Assembly (NCBI GenBank): GCA_013003715.1
Contig: JABDIN010000088.1
Location: 52,114 to 116,113, forward strand
Source: Desulfobacteraceae bacterium
Lineage (GTDB): Bacteria > Desulfobacterota > Desulfobacteria > Desulfobacterales > Desulfosarcinaceae
Direction: 5' to 3'
DNA: 64,000 bases
How positions within the stretch are numbered: the stretch's first letter is position 1; each line of letters begins with the position of its first letter. Positions 25,317 to 34,581 of this stretch are shown here, piece by piece. The position numbers and the translations under genes were made by a program. The notes below the pieces were generated by a model. It searched no databases, was not told the DNA's origin, and saw only the letters and a list, made by a program, of their open reading frames with translations.

Positions 25317-26819
25317 ATGCATGAGAACCCGAAACTGACAAGTTTTTTTCCCGCCACGGGAAAACATGTCCAAAATCCCCCCGATCTGCTTGGCCGTCTG
25401 CGCCGATGGCCGGCGTACGAGCAAACCGGCGATGAACGTGCCCATGAGATCGGCCATTGGCGGGCTGAAGTGAGGAAACGGCAGGCCACGGGTGCGGCAA
25501 GACGGGTATTGTTCGTGCATGGACAATTGCCGGGGGAGACCGGTTCCGGTGTCTATCTGCAGCAGATTTCCGCTGAGTCGATCCGACAAGGCATTGACCT
25601 TTATGTGCTCTCCGCAGGATATAAAAAGCTGGATTCGTCGGATATCAAAGGTGTTCCGGATGATCGGATTTTTACCTGCCGGTTCACACCGGAAGGGGAG
25701 AGACCCAGGGAAGGTGCCGTACGGACACCGATTTCAGGCATGTCGGTGGTCATGCCGTATCCGGTGCTGGCCTACCGGGACCGCACGGACGAAGAGCTAA
25801 TCGATCTGTTGACGGTGTTCGGCAACACCATTGCCCACCTGGTTCATCGGCTCCAACCCGATGTGATCCATGTGGACCATCTGTGGTTTCTCAACGGGCT
25901 GGCCAGATTGATCGCACCCTGGATTCCGCTGGTGGCATCGGCCCATGGGACCGCCCACAAGCTCATCGTCGATACACCCCGTTTTCGAGAGCTCGTGATT
26001 CCCTGCGTCTCCAGCGCCGACCATGTTTGCGCCATATCCCCGGAATCCGTCGATGAGTGTGCCGATATGTTCGAAATTCCCAAGGCGCGCATTTCCATTG
26101 AAGGTTACGGATACGAGCCGGAGCTGTTTCATTACAAACCCGTGGAACGTGTCAGCGTGATCCGGGAGATCCTTGGCATAGAGACGGCAGATATCGACCA
26201 CGTGATCATATCCGTGGGTAAATTTGTGGATTGGAAAGGATTTAAGGAACTCACCCGGGCGATTGCGATTCTCCGCCACCGGGGCTTTAACCTCATGGCC
26301 ATAATTGTGGGCGAAGGAGATCCGGAAAGCAGGGCCGACCTCGAGGCATTCATTGTCCAACACAAAATGGATGAATATATCAGATTGCCCGGAAAGGTGG
26401 AACGTACCGTCCTGCCGGGCGTCTACCGTGCGGGCGATGTTTACGTATTGCCGAGCCATGTGGAGCCGTACGGCCTTGTTCTCATGGAGGCCCTTGCCTG
26501 CGGTACACCCGCAGTATCCGGCAATGCCGGCGGTGTGCCCTCCTACGTCCCCCAAGCCCTCAGGGATGAGGGCTTTGCCGTACTTGTGGACCCCATTAAA
26601 TTGACCGGGACCGGCGAGGCATTGCCCGGGGATCGGGATACCTATGCCCGGAATCTTGCGGACGGTATCGAAGCCGTACTCAATAAGAAAATCCGGCCCG
26701 ATGACCGGTTACGGATTGCGGAAGCCATGAAACCCTTAAGCTGGGGGCGGCTGGTGAAGTCTTTGTCCGGTATCTATGATCAGGTCCTGGAAAAGGCGTT
26801 ATCCGGTCGTTCTCGTTGA
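25317..26819 (+). CDS. glycosyltransferase family 4 protein
   Basis: A 500-residue GT-B glycosyltransferase (GT4-like) for a sugar-nucleotide donor, cytoplasmic or membrane-associated. The N-terminal domain begins at ~62 ('RVLFVHGQLPGETGSGVYLQ'). The donor-binding domain starts near 295 ('ISVGKFVDWKGFKELTRAI') and holds the E-x7-E signature in 'EPYGLVLMEALACGTPAVSG'. The first ~60 residues are an extra charged segment without recognised domain. It stands alone between a terminator and a convergent SDR gene, so the acceptor and product are unknown. Confidence 0.88.
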   Translation: MHENPKLTSFFPATGKHVQNPPDLLGRLRRWPAYEQTGDERAHEIGHWRAEVRKRQATGAARRVLFVHGQLPGETGSGVYLQQISAESIRQGIDLYVLSAGYKKLDSSDIKGVPDDRIFTCRFTPEGERPREGAVRTPISGMSVVMPYPVLAYRDRTDEELIDLLTVFGNTIAHLVHRLQPDVIHVDHLWFLNGLARLIAPWIPLVASAHGTAHKLIVDTPRFRELVIPCVSSADHVCAISPESVDECADMFEIPKARISIEGYGYEPELFHYKPVERVSVIREILGIETADIDHVIISVGKFVDWKGFKELTRAIAILRHRGFNLMAIIVGEGDPESRADLEAFIVQHKMDEYIRLPGKVERTVLPGVYRAGDVYVLPSHVEPYGLVLMEALACGTPAVSGNAGGVPSYVPQALRDEGFAVLVDPIKLTGTGEALPGDRDTYARNLADGIEAVLNKKIRPDDRLRIAEAMKPLSWGRLVKSLSGIYDQVLEKALSGRSR

Positions 26820-26945
26820 TGTCTCATTTCCCCGGTGATTATTCCCAAGATCAGGTTTTCCTTATGAACCCAGCTTGAGAAAATTACGCCACAAATGTGG
26901 ACAAAGACAAGGACCAATTTTTATTCCGATACTCCCGATATTTTG

Positions 26946-27713
26946 TTAAAAACCGTTCACCATGAATCCGCCATCCACGGACAGACATTGGCCGGTCATG
27001 TAAGATGCCGCCGGCATGCATAAAAATGCGGCAACCGCGGCGATTTCATCGGGTTCCGCAATTCGTCCCAGCGGTGTCCGCTGAAGTATATCCGAAAGGT
27101 AGCGTCTATCTTTGAGAAGCTCCTCCACAAGCGAGGTGCGGGTGTACCAAGGGGCGACGGCATTAACCCGGATACCGTCCGCAGCCCATTCAACGGCAAG
27201 ATTCCGGGTAAGTTGATGGATGGCGGCCTTGGTCATGCCATATGGTGCTCCGGTGCGCAGGTGGGTAAGTCCTGCAACGGATATAATATTTACAACCGCA
27301 GCCGAATCTGATTTTCGAAGTAACGGATAAGCATGTTTACACATGTCGAAAGTAGAATGCAAATTCGTATTCATGATGGTCTGATATTCATCAACCGAAT
27401 AATCAACGGATTTCTTCCGGATATTCGTCCCCACATTATTGACCAGAATATCAAAGCCATCCCATCTGTCTAAAATTTCACTAAAAAGCTGTTCCCGTTC
27501 AGAAGAGATGGAAACATCTTTGGCGACACCGTATACGGAGTAATTTTTTTGGCGCCAGGAACCGAGGCAGGCGTCAAGTTGTTCCGCATCACGGGCGACA
27601 ATGAACACCTCCCCGCCAAGCGCCGATATTTCCCTGGTAATTGCAGCACCAATACCTCTTGTTCCACCGGTAACAAGCGCCCGTTTACCTTCCAATTTCC
27701 ATTTCAAAGTCAT
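26946..27713 (-). CDS. SDR-family oxidoreductase
   Basis: A 255-residue classical short-chain dehydrogenase/reductase. It has the cofactor motif 'ALVTGGTRGIGAAITREI' (T-G-x3-G-x-G), 'LVNNVGTN', the catalytic Ser in 'IISVAGLTH', Y-x3-K in 'YGMTKAAIH' and the C-terminal 'YMTGQCLSVDGGFMVNGF'. The closest look is to tropinone-reductase-like SDRs. It probably reduces or oxidises a keto/hydroxy group with NAD(P)H. AAGGAA precedes the ATG. The substrate is unknown, and the neighbours give little context. Confidence 0.92.
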   Translation of the reverse strand: MTLKWKLEGKRALVTGGTRGIGAAITREISALGGEVFIVARDAEQLDACLGSWRQKNYSVYGVAKDVSISSEREQLFSEILDRWDGFDILVNNVGTNIRKKSVDYSVDEYQTIMNTNLHSTFDMCKHAYPLLRKSDSAAVVNIISVAGLTHLRTGAPYGMTKAAIHQLTRNLAVEWAADGIRVNAVAPWYTRTSLVEELLKDRRYLSDILQRTPLGRIAEPDEIAAVAAFLCMPAASYMTGQCLSVDGGFMVNGF

Positions 27714-27830
27714 TGCAGTATTTCCTTGTCGTTCGGGCCGTCACCGAAGAAGGACCAAACAGTTGACCGCCGATTGTTGCATTTGCTGCCCAAGTATCCG
27801 GTCTGTCCGATCTATATCTCCGAATTGTTA

Positions 27831-28892
27831 TCAAGGCAGTTTATATTTTCCGATGCGATCGTTATGCAAACTTCCCATATACAGATATCCCCCATGTTCC
27901 CGGACGGAAGTGATTTCCCTGAGGTGCTTTCCGGTGGGATCATGAAGGCTCAGGATGATATCCCCTTGTTCATCCAGGGCCAATACTAATCCATACGGCT
28001 GTGGTTTCGGCCAAAAGGGTCTGGGCAGTTTGGACAATTGCGATTTTAGAAATGGAAAGGGGTGCAGCCGGTCCATGAGATCATTGCGAACCGTGAAAAG
28101 CGCCAGCCAGAATGTCCCCTTCTGGTTGCTGGAAACATTATCCGGAAATCCCGGCAGATTATCAATAAATATCTCGCTTGTTCCCGCCATGGGACCTTTC
28201 AACCAGTAGCGGACAATCCGGTAACGGTATGTTTCATTGATCAGAACGAAGTCTTCCTGCTGAGATAAGGCCACGCCATTGGCGAAGTAAAGTTTTTTGA
28301 GTAAAACTTCCGTCCGACCGGTGGCGGGATCATATCTCATGAATCTGCCGTGCGGTTTCGATTCCAGAAGGTCATACAGATACTCATGTTGTTCATATCT
28401 GGAGCTTGCATCCGTAAAATAGACAATGCCCGCTTTCGAGATATCAAGGGCATCGGTGAACCGGAAAGGGATACCTTCCGCTGAATTGGACAGGACATCA
28501 ATCTTTCCTTGGGGATCGATGGAAAGCAACCCCTTATATGCGTCGCAAACAACCAGATTCCCTTTTCTGTCAAATTGCATACCAAAAGGGCGGCCCTCGG
28601 TATCGGCAAAAGTTTCCAGTTTGCCGTCCGGCAGGAGGCGCATGATTTTTCCATTCCGGGTTCCCCCGTAGATGCACCCCTGAAGGTCCACCGCCACTTC
28701 CTCCGGTCCATCTATCTCCCCCAACGCCAACAATTGGGCTTCTTGCAGAAGCTGGTTCGGCGCCAACGCACCTGTCAGCGTCGGCGGTTTTAACGGGGTG
28801 AACGCCGCCGGGTCAATGGGCGCCGGTTGGAAAAGGAGAATGGTGGTGAGGATTACGGAGAATCCAATGATGACGAGAATTGTTTTTTTCAT
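27831..28892 (-). CDS. SMP-30/gluconolactonase/strictosidine synthase-like protein, membrane-anchored
   Basis: A 353-residue protein with one N-terminal hydrophobic segment (residues ~4-23), which predicts export or a membrane anchor. A six-bladed beta-propeller follows, with repeated blades such as 'DGPEEVAVDLQGCIYGGTRNG', 'FGMQFDRKGNLVVCDAYKGL' and 'FANGVALSQQEDFVLINET'. The last matches the strictosidine-synthase-like signature. Members hydrolyse lactones or similar esters. No alkaloid role is implied in bacteria. It may act on an extracytoplasmic lactone, but the substrate cannot be predicted. Confidence 0.85.
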   Translation of the reverse strand: MKKTILVIIGFSVILTTILLFQPAPIDPAAFTPLKPPTLTGALAPNQLLQEAQLLALGEIDGPEEVAVDLQGCIYGGTRNGKIMRLLPDGKLETFADTEGRPFGMQFDRKGNLVVCDAYKGLLSIDPQGKIDVLSNSAEGIPFRFTDALDISKAGIVYFTDASSRYEQHEYLYDLLESKPHGRFMRYDPATGRTEVLLKKLYFANGVALSQQEDFVLINETYRYRIVRYWLKGPMAGTSEIFIDNLPGFPDNVSSNQKGTFWLALFTVRNDLMDRLHPFPFLKSQLSKLPRPFWPKPQPYGLVLALDEQGDIILSLHDPTGKHLREITSVREHGGYLYMGSLHNDRIGKYKLP

Positions 28893-29011
28893 ACTCTGAT
28901 TGCAAGAGCCCTGTTATTTAGTGTCTATCCCAAAAATGCGCAGGCGCGGCTGAAAAATCACCCAACCCGTCTGCCTTCGGCTTCATCATCAAAAACTCCC
29001 CGACCCTTCGG

Positions 29012-29680
29012 TTATTGTATAAAAGAGATCGTTTCAGCCAGGGAGGCCACGTGACAATAGATCATGTTGATGATCTCAAGTTCTTTTTCATGCAGATCTT
29101 GGGAACCGGCGGCACAGCAGTCTTCGACGGTAACGACCTTGAAACTTTCGTCCGCCAGGCTCCTTACGGTTGATGATACGCATTGATCCGTAAAGATACC
29201 GGCAACAATGACATTTTTTATCCCCATGTTGGTGAGGACCAGGCGAAGGTTGGTGCCGGTAAGCGCACTGTCGGTTGTTTTGGTTACCACAATCTCATCG
29301 TTTTCGGCAACGATTTCCGGAACGAAGCGGGATTCCCGCGAATCTTTCGGCATCAGCAAATAGTTCCATCCCGGCATTTTCTGGCTGAGTGAGCGGTCCC
29401 GGCCATCCTCTTTCAAGCAGGCGATGCGGGCGAACATGACCTCGACATTTTTGCTCCGGCAGGTGTCAATCAGCGACACCGTGTTGGGGATGACAATTGA
29501 CTTCATGCGCTCGAGAAAAGGCGCCCACCGCTCTTGCTCCTGAGGATCAGCAGGATTCTCCATGTATTTGTTCTGAATATCGATCACCAGAAGTGCGGTC
29601 TCATCCGCCTTCAATATGATATCCTCGGGCTCAGGTGCTCCCTGATAGTAAAAAGAGCGGTACTCATTTTTCCAAGACAT
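29012..29680 (-). CDS. isochorismatase-family cysteine hydrolase
   Basis: A 222-residue hydrolase. The Asp-Lys-Cys catalytic triad is visible: Asp in 'LLVIDIQNKYM', Lys in 'VVTKTTDSALTGTNL' and Cys in 'GIFTDQCVSSTVRSL'. I chose the ATG at 29680, which has AGGAG at a good distance. A longer frame begins at 29701. Family members include nicotinamidases, N-carbamoyl hydrolases and biuret hydrolase. It lies just downstream of the liv ABC-transporter genes on the same strand, so it may act on an imported amide or N-carbamoyl compound. Confidence 0.9.
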   Translation of the reverse strand: MSWKNEYRSFYYQGAPEPEDIILKADETALLVIDIQNKYMENPADPQEQERWAPFLERMKSIVIPNTVSLIDTCRSKNVEVMFARIACLKEDGRDRSLSQKMPGWNYLLMPKDSRESRFVPEIVAENDEIVVTKTTDSALTGTNLRLVLTNMGIKNVIVAGIFTDQCVSSTVRSLADESFKVVTVEDCCAAGSQDLHEKELEIINMIYCHVASLAETISFIQ

Positions 29681-29722
29681 AAGAAGACTCCTTTTGTTCA
29701 CTAATGTTTTTTATCAACACAT

Positions 29723-30757
29723 TCAACCCGGTTTTTTCGCAAACAACCGGTCCCAAATGGGAAGTTCGCCAATTTCCCTTGTGTCGATAATGCCGCCGGG
29801 TTTAAGAATCAGAACCCCTATCATGGCGCACGCCAACACAATTTCCGTTAGTCCGACCACCGGCCGTGTTATGATATTTGCGGCGTTGATGGCATTTTCA
29901 AACGTTCTCAGTCCTTCAAAAGCGATTGTAACCGCAAAGGTGCCGAATACCGCGCCGGAAACGGTTGCTGCGCCACCGATAACCAGCATGCCTAAAATGA
30001 CGAAGGTTTCACGCAAATAAAACGCATTGGGCGAAAAAGAGGTGATAAAGTGGGCCCAGAGCCCTCCACCGATGCCGGCATAAAGCGCGCTCAGCATAAA
30101 GGCCTTCCACCGCAGATGAGAAATATTGGCGCCGATGGCACTTGCGGCGACCTCGTCGTCCCGTGTGGCCCGCAGCAAAACGCCGATACGGGACTCTTTG
30201 AACCAAATGGCCATGGCAATGGCAATGGCGGCGGCGATGGCCGATGTTTTGAGATCCGTTGCATTGACGATACCGAATAGGGTTCGCGGGCCATTGGTAA
30301 CGGCGCTCCAATGTACCATCACGGTATGCATGATCACCAGGACTGCAAAGGAGGTGATCACGGCAGCGGCATCGGACAGGCGCATCAACGGATATGATAT
30401 AACAGCCGCTAAAACGGTGGCCAATACACCACCCGCGATGATGCCGAGTATTGGATTGATTTCAACAACTTTCAGTACCGCGTAGAGATCCGGCAGGGCC
30501 ATTGACTTCATTTGGGCCGGCATGGTCAGCACAGCGGTGGTGTACGCCCCGACACCCATGAAACCGATGTGGGCAAACGAGAGAATGCCGGAATTGCCCA
30601 TAAATATCTGCAGGCCGAGTACGAGGATCAGATTGATCAGGAGCGTGGTGGCGATGCGGCTGTACAGCCGGATATCCATTATTTCCACAAGGACCACAAG
30701 GACGATAACCGGCAGAATGAGCAGGCATAGGGATCGCAGGTTCTGTTTTTCCAGCAT
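29723..30757 (-). CDS. livM: branched-chain amino acid-type ABC transporter permease (LivM)
   Basis: A 344-residue inner-membrane permease with about nine hydrophobic segments. It has the LivM signature around 'GNSGILSFAHIGFMGVGAYT' and the coupling-helix motif 'RDDEVAASAIGANISHLRWKA' (shown in part). I prefer the start at 30757, after an AGGA site. The frame open to 30790 overlaps livH. It pairs with LivH to form the transport channel driven by LivG and LivF. Confidence 0.92.
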   Translation of the reverse strand: MLEKQNLRSLCLLILPVIVLVVLVEIMDIRLYSRIATTLLINLILVLGLQIFMGNSGILSFAHIGFMGVGAYTTAVLTMPAQMKSMALPDLYAVLKVVEINPILGIIAGGVLATVLAAVISYPLMRLSDAAAVITSFAVLVIMHTVMVHWSAVTNGPRTLFGIVNATDLKTSAIAAAIAIAMAIWFKESRIGVLLRATRDDEVAASAIGANISHLRWKAFMLSALYAGIGGGLWAHFITSFSPNAFYLRETFVILGMLVIGGAATVSGAVFGTFAVTIAFEGLRTFENAINAANIITRPVVGLTEIVLACAMIGVLILKPGGIIDTREIGELPIWDRLFAKKPG

Positions 30758-30767
30758 AGGTGTTTTC

Positions 30768-31664
30768 CTAAGTCCGAAGACCGGTTTCACGGCCCTTGAT
30801 TAATCCTGAAGGGCGGAATAGTAAAATGAGTATGACAATCGTGAATGTAAACGCGTCCCTGAAGTGCAGGAGTTGCTGGGATAATCCATAATTAAAACTC
30901 ACATCTATCAGGGCAAGCAGATATCCCCCCACCACAGCTCCGAGCAGGCTTCGCATACCGCCGATCACCGTGGCGATAAAGGCCACCAGAAGGGGCTCGA
31001 GCCCGATGCCCGGTACGACCGACCCGATTCTGCCCAGCCAGAGGATGGCAACGACACCGGCAAATAGACCACTGATCGCGAATGCAAGGCTGATAATCAT
31101 ATTCGCCGGGATTCCGACCATGCGTGCCATTGTGAATTGTGATGCAGCGGCTCTCAACGCCAGGCCCAGCACCGTTCGTTTCATCACAAACGAAAAAGCG
31201 CCCAGCATCAGCAAGGCGCAGGCAATGGTGATGAGATTACGGATGGGGATCACCACATCCAATATCTCGACGGATTGTGTGAAAATATCGGGTAAAGGCA
31301 CATTTCGCGCCCGGGGAGATATGAACAGCAGCGCCGCATTTTGTAATAAGGTACTGAAGGCGAAAGAGGTAATGAGGACGGCGGTCACGGATTTTGACCT
31401 TACCGGTTTGAATGCCACGAATTCGGTCATCAGGCCGATTGCAATGGCCATGAGGATGGCTGCCAGCGCCATGACCAGCCAGGGAAAGGGGGAGGCATTG
31501 AGCAGATACAGGGTATAACCGGCCACCATTATCAGTTCACCATAGGCGAAATTTACCAATTTCAATATACCGTAAACAATCACGAGACCCAATGCCATCA
31601 GGGCATAGAGGCTTCCAAGACTGAGGATATCCAGGACAAATTGAAGTATGGTGCCTGCGGACAT
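30768..31664 (-). CDS. livH: branched-chain amino acid-type ABC transporter permease (LivH)
   Basis: A 298-residue membrane permease with eight or so hydrophobic helices. It has the LivH-typical N terminus 'GSLYALMALGLVIVYGILKL' and the C-terminal motif 'VIGGMRSLLGAVVGGYLLAL'. AAGGA precedes the start. Systems of this family also import aromatic acids and amides, so the cargo need not be leucine, isoleucine or valine. Confidence 0.92.
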   Translation of the reverse strand: MSAGTILQFVLDILSLGSLYALMALGLVIVYGILKLVNFAYGELIMVAGYTLYLLNASPFPWLVMALAAILMAIAIGLMTEFVAFKPVRSKSVTAVLITSFAFSTLLQNAALLFISPRARNVPLPDIFTQSVEILDVVIPIRNLITIACALLMLGAFSFVMKRTVLGLALRAAASQFTMARMVGIPANMIISLAFAISGLFAGVVAILWLGRIGSVVPGIGLEPLLVAFIATVIGGMRSLLGAVVGGYLLALIDVSFNYGLSQQLLHFRDAFTFTIVILILLFRPSGLIKGRETGLRT

Positions 31665-31677
31665 ACATTGAATCCTT

Positions 31678-32385
31678 TCAGCTGCCTAAATATAGCGCTT
31701 TTAAATCGGATGAAGTGGCGATCTCCCCGGCCGGACCCTGTCGGGCAATTCGCCCAAGCGATAAAACATATGCTCTTTCGGCATGTTTGAGCGCCATATT
31801 GGCGTTTTGTTCCACCAACAGAATCGTCAACCCGGTGGATCTTAATTTATTGATGAACTCATAGATATGATGCACGATGGTCGGCGCCAGCCCGAGGGAG
31901 GGTTCATCCAGCAGAAGCAACCTGGGTTGGGACATCATTGCGCGGGCGATCACCAGTTGCTGCTGTTCGCCGCCCGAAAGTGTTCCGCTCTGCTGGTCCT
32001 GCCGGTCACGCAGCACCGGGAAAAGTGCCAGCATCTCTTCCATTTGCGCCTTGTTTTTCCGGTGATCGCCACGATGAATGAAACCCCCCAGGACCAAATT
32101 TTCGCGTACGGTCAAATCGGGAAAAACTTCGCGGGTCTCGGGCACCATGGCGATGCCTTCGCGCAGGACCCTCTCGGGAGAAAACGATGTGATGTCCCGG
32201 CCGTTAAAAGTTATTTTTCCGGTTGTGGATTTGAGTGCACCGGCGATGGACAGCATGGTCGTGGTTTTTCCGGCGCCATTCGCCCCCAGCAGGCAGACCA
32301 TTTCGCCCACTGAAACCTCGAGGCAGACCTCCCTGACAGCCGTTATGGCACCATAGCGAACCTCCAAATTTTCGACCTTAAGCAT
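31678..32385 (-). CDS. livF: branched-chain amino acid-type ABC transporter ATPase (LivF)
   Basis: A 235-residue ATP-binding subunit. Walker A is 'GANGAGKTTTML', the ABC signature 'LSGGEQQQLVIARAMM' and Walker B 'RLLLLDEPSLGLAP'. The last is typical of LivF rather than LivG. The ATG at 32385 follows AGGGGG and overlaps the end of livG by 8 bases. An upstream extension to 32424 would add 13 unrelated residues. Confidence 0.94.
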   Translation of the reverse strand: MLKVENLEVRYGAITAVREVCLEVSVGEMVCLLGANGAGKTTTMLSIAGALKSTTGKITFNGRDITSFSPERVLREGIAMVPETREVFPDLTVRENLVLGGFIHRGDHRKNKAQMEEMLALFPVLRDRQDQQSGTLSGGEQQQLVIARAMMSQPRLLLLDEPSLGLAPTIVHHIYEFINKLRSTGLTILLVEQNANMALKHAERAYVLSLGRIARQGPAGEIATSSDLKALYLGS

Positions 32386-33124
32386 TTTCAACCCCCTCTG
32401 ATTCACCGGTTCCCAAGTAGGCATCGATCACCTCAGGCAGATTTCGTACATCATCCACATCTCCTTGGCCGATTGTTTTGCCCGATGAGAGAACATGCAG
32501 GCGGTGGCAAAGGCGCATGATCAGCGTCATATCATGATCGATGATCAGCATGCCGAGGTTTTTCCGGTGCGGAAGCTCGGAAAGAATGGACAGCAGGGTT
32601 TCACTTTCAGCTTCATTCAGACCGGCCGCCGGTTCATCCAGCAGTAAAAAATGAGGTTCCCCGGCCAGCGCACGGACAATTTCCACCTTTCGCTTGTCGC
32701 CATAGCTGAGGGTTCCTGCCAGTTGGTCGGCGAAATCGCTCAACCCGAATTCCGCCAGCAAATCCAGGCCGAGTGCGGTGGCCGCTTTTCGGGACGCCCC
32801 TTTGGCCAGCGCCGTGGTTTCCACATTTTTGACAACCGTCAGGTTATCAAAGAGGCGAACGATTTGAAAAGAACGCGTAATGCCCTTCAAGGCGATTTTT
32901 CTGGGCAACATGCGGGTGATCTCATTACCGTTGACGCTCACGGATCCGGAAACCGGATGTACCTGGCCCGTGATGACATTGATCAACGTGGTTTTACCGG
33001 ATCCGTTTGGACCGATGAGGCCGACGATCTCACTCTTCCCGATGTCCAGAGTGACATGGTCAAGTGCGCGAAGACCTGAGAATTCAACCGAGATATCTGT
33101 TGCTGACAAGCGGTGATCCGTCAT
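32378..33124 (-). CDS. livG: branched-chain amino acid-type ABC transporter ATPase (LivG)
   Basis: A 248-residue ATP-binding subunit. Walker A is 'GPNGSGKTTLINVITG', the signature 'LSYGDKRKVEIVRAL' and Walker B 'HFLLLDEPAAGLNEAES', as in LivG. The start at 33124 fits the family N terminus ('MTDHRLSATDISVEFSGL'), although the ribosome binding site is poor. The longer frame to 33235 would add 37 residues without homology. Confidence 0.93.
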   Translation of the reverse strand: MTDHRLSATDISVEFSGLRALDHVTLDIGKSEIVGLIGPNGSGKTTLINVITGQVHPVSGSVSVNGNEITRMLPRKIALKGITRSFQIVRLFDNLTVVKNVETTALAKGASRKAATALGLDLLAEFGLSDFADQLAGTLSYGDKRKVEIVRALAGEPHFLLLDEPAAGLNEAESETLLSILSELPHRKNLGMLIIDHDMTLIMRLCHRLHVLSSGKTIGQGDVDDVRNLPEVIDAYLGTGESEGVENA

Positions 33125-33260
33125 GGGCGAATATATCCAATGAAAAACGGTCTGCTGTGAAACAGCCGTGTCAATTCTGATGTGACATGCATGTAAGAAC
33201 GAATGAGCAGGGGACCTGTTTGGTCCCTTACCCATCCATTCTCATCTCCGATCCATGGTT

Positions 33261-34445
33261 TTATGGTGCCGGCGGATTTTTGGGCTGCCGCCAACCGATA
33301 AATGCCGGTTTGCCGTTGCTCAGACCAATCAGTACGGCCGCCTTGTCCGGTGCATGCCCCTCCTTGGCGGAACGATAGGACAATTTGCCGGTTAAAAGAC
33401 TGAATTCCTTTGTTTCGAGCACCTTGGCGATGGCGGCACCATCCAGGGAGCCGGCTATTTCCGCGGCCTGGGCCATCAACATGATCGTATCCCATCCGGT
33501 GGCGACAAACGACGTGTCGGGGGGGCTGCCATGGTAGGCTCTGTAGGCCTCGATAAATTTGCCCATGTCGGGATGTGCCTCGGACCCCATCCAGGTGTGG
33601 GTTACGAAATAGATATCACTGCCGAATTTTTCTCCCAATGCTTCGAACAGGCCGGGATCATCGTAGGAATCCCCGCCCATGATTGGAGATGTGATACCGA
33701 CTTCACGGATTGAACGTATGATCGTCCCCAGATCCGGCATATAAGAGGAGATATAGATCACATCCGGTTGTGGTTTGATTGCTTTCAGCCGGGACAATTG
33801 GGCGGAGAAATCCTGGTCACCCTGTGTGTATGTTTCCTCGGCCAGCACGTTGCCGCCCAAGGTTTTAAAATGAGCGACAAAATATTTGCTCAGACTTTTG
33901 GTGTACGCAATGAACTGATCGGTGACGACATAGGCTGTTTTCCAGCCGCGTTCGTTGAACGCATATTCCGCCCCTGCCGCCCCCATGGTCGTGTTCCACA
34001 TGGACAGGGTGAATTGTTTGTCGCCAAGCGACCAAGAACTGTACAAGGGGTCGGACGCACAGGTGGATATTCCGACAATACCCACTTTCTGGGCTTCACG
34101 GCTGGCAGGGCCGCCAAAATCGAAATCACACGGCGCCACAATGAGACTTGCCCCTTTGTCGATCAACTCCACCGCCGCATTGCCGACGGTGACCGGATCG
34201 CTTTTCCCGTCGATGTTCACGAATTTCACTTGTTTGCCCAGGATACCCCCATGGTCGTTGAGGTATTTGACCGCCACCTGAGCGCCTTTCAATCCCGGTT
34301 CGTCCAGGGGTGCCTGGACACCGGTAAGGCTCAATGCTCCCCCAATGAATATTTCATCCGCAGCAAATGAGGATGAAACCGCCAGAGGCACCATAACCAT
34401 TACCGACAATATGCTTAGAAACGACATTTTGAGTGTGATTCGCAT
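33261..34445 (-). CDS. ABC transporter substrate-binding protein (LivK/Peripla_BP_6 type)
   Basis: A 394-residue periplasmic binding protein. The ATG at 34445 follows a strong AGGAGG. The first ~27 residues form a signal peptide ('MSFLSILSVMVMVPLAV' core, cleavage after 'SSSFA'). The mature part begins 'ADEIFIGGALSLTGVQAP', as in type-I leucine/amide-binding proteins, and carries 'LIVAPCDFDFGGPASREAQ' in the ligand-binding cleft region. It delivers cargo to LivHMGF, encoded downstream on the same strand. The ligand is unknown. Confidence 0.92.
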   Translation of the reverse strand: MRITLKMSFLSILSVMVMVPLAVSSSFAADEIFIGGALSLTGVQAPLDEPGLKGAQVAVKYLNDHGGILGKQVKFVNIDGKSDPVTVGNAAVELIDKGASLIVAPCDFDFGGPASREAQKVGIVGISTCASDPLYSSWSLGDKQFTLSMWNTTMGAAGAEYAFNERGWKTAYVVTDQFIAYTKSLSKYFVAHFKTLGGNVLAEETYTQGDQDFSAQLSRLKAIKPQPDVIYISSYMPDLGTIIRSIREVGITSPIMGGDSYDDPGLFEALGEKFGSDIYFVTHTWMGSEAHPDMGKFIEAYRAYHGSPPDTSFVATGWDTIMLMAQAAEIAGSLDGAAIAKVLETKEFSLLTGKLSYRSAKEGHAPDKAAVLIGLSNGKPAFIGWRQPKNPPAP

Positions 34446-34581
34446 TGTTCCCTCCTGTTTGGTTTCAATTTTTGTTATTGGGAAACTGCAGTAGATGATC
34501 CCGTTCAGGTTGCATACCGAACCGGGCAATTCATCCGGACCGGTTCTCCGATGTTAAAGACAGACACGTCATGACCAGCGC

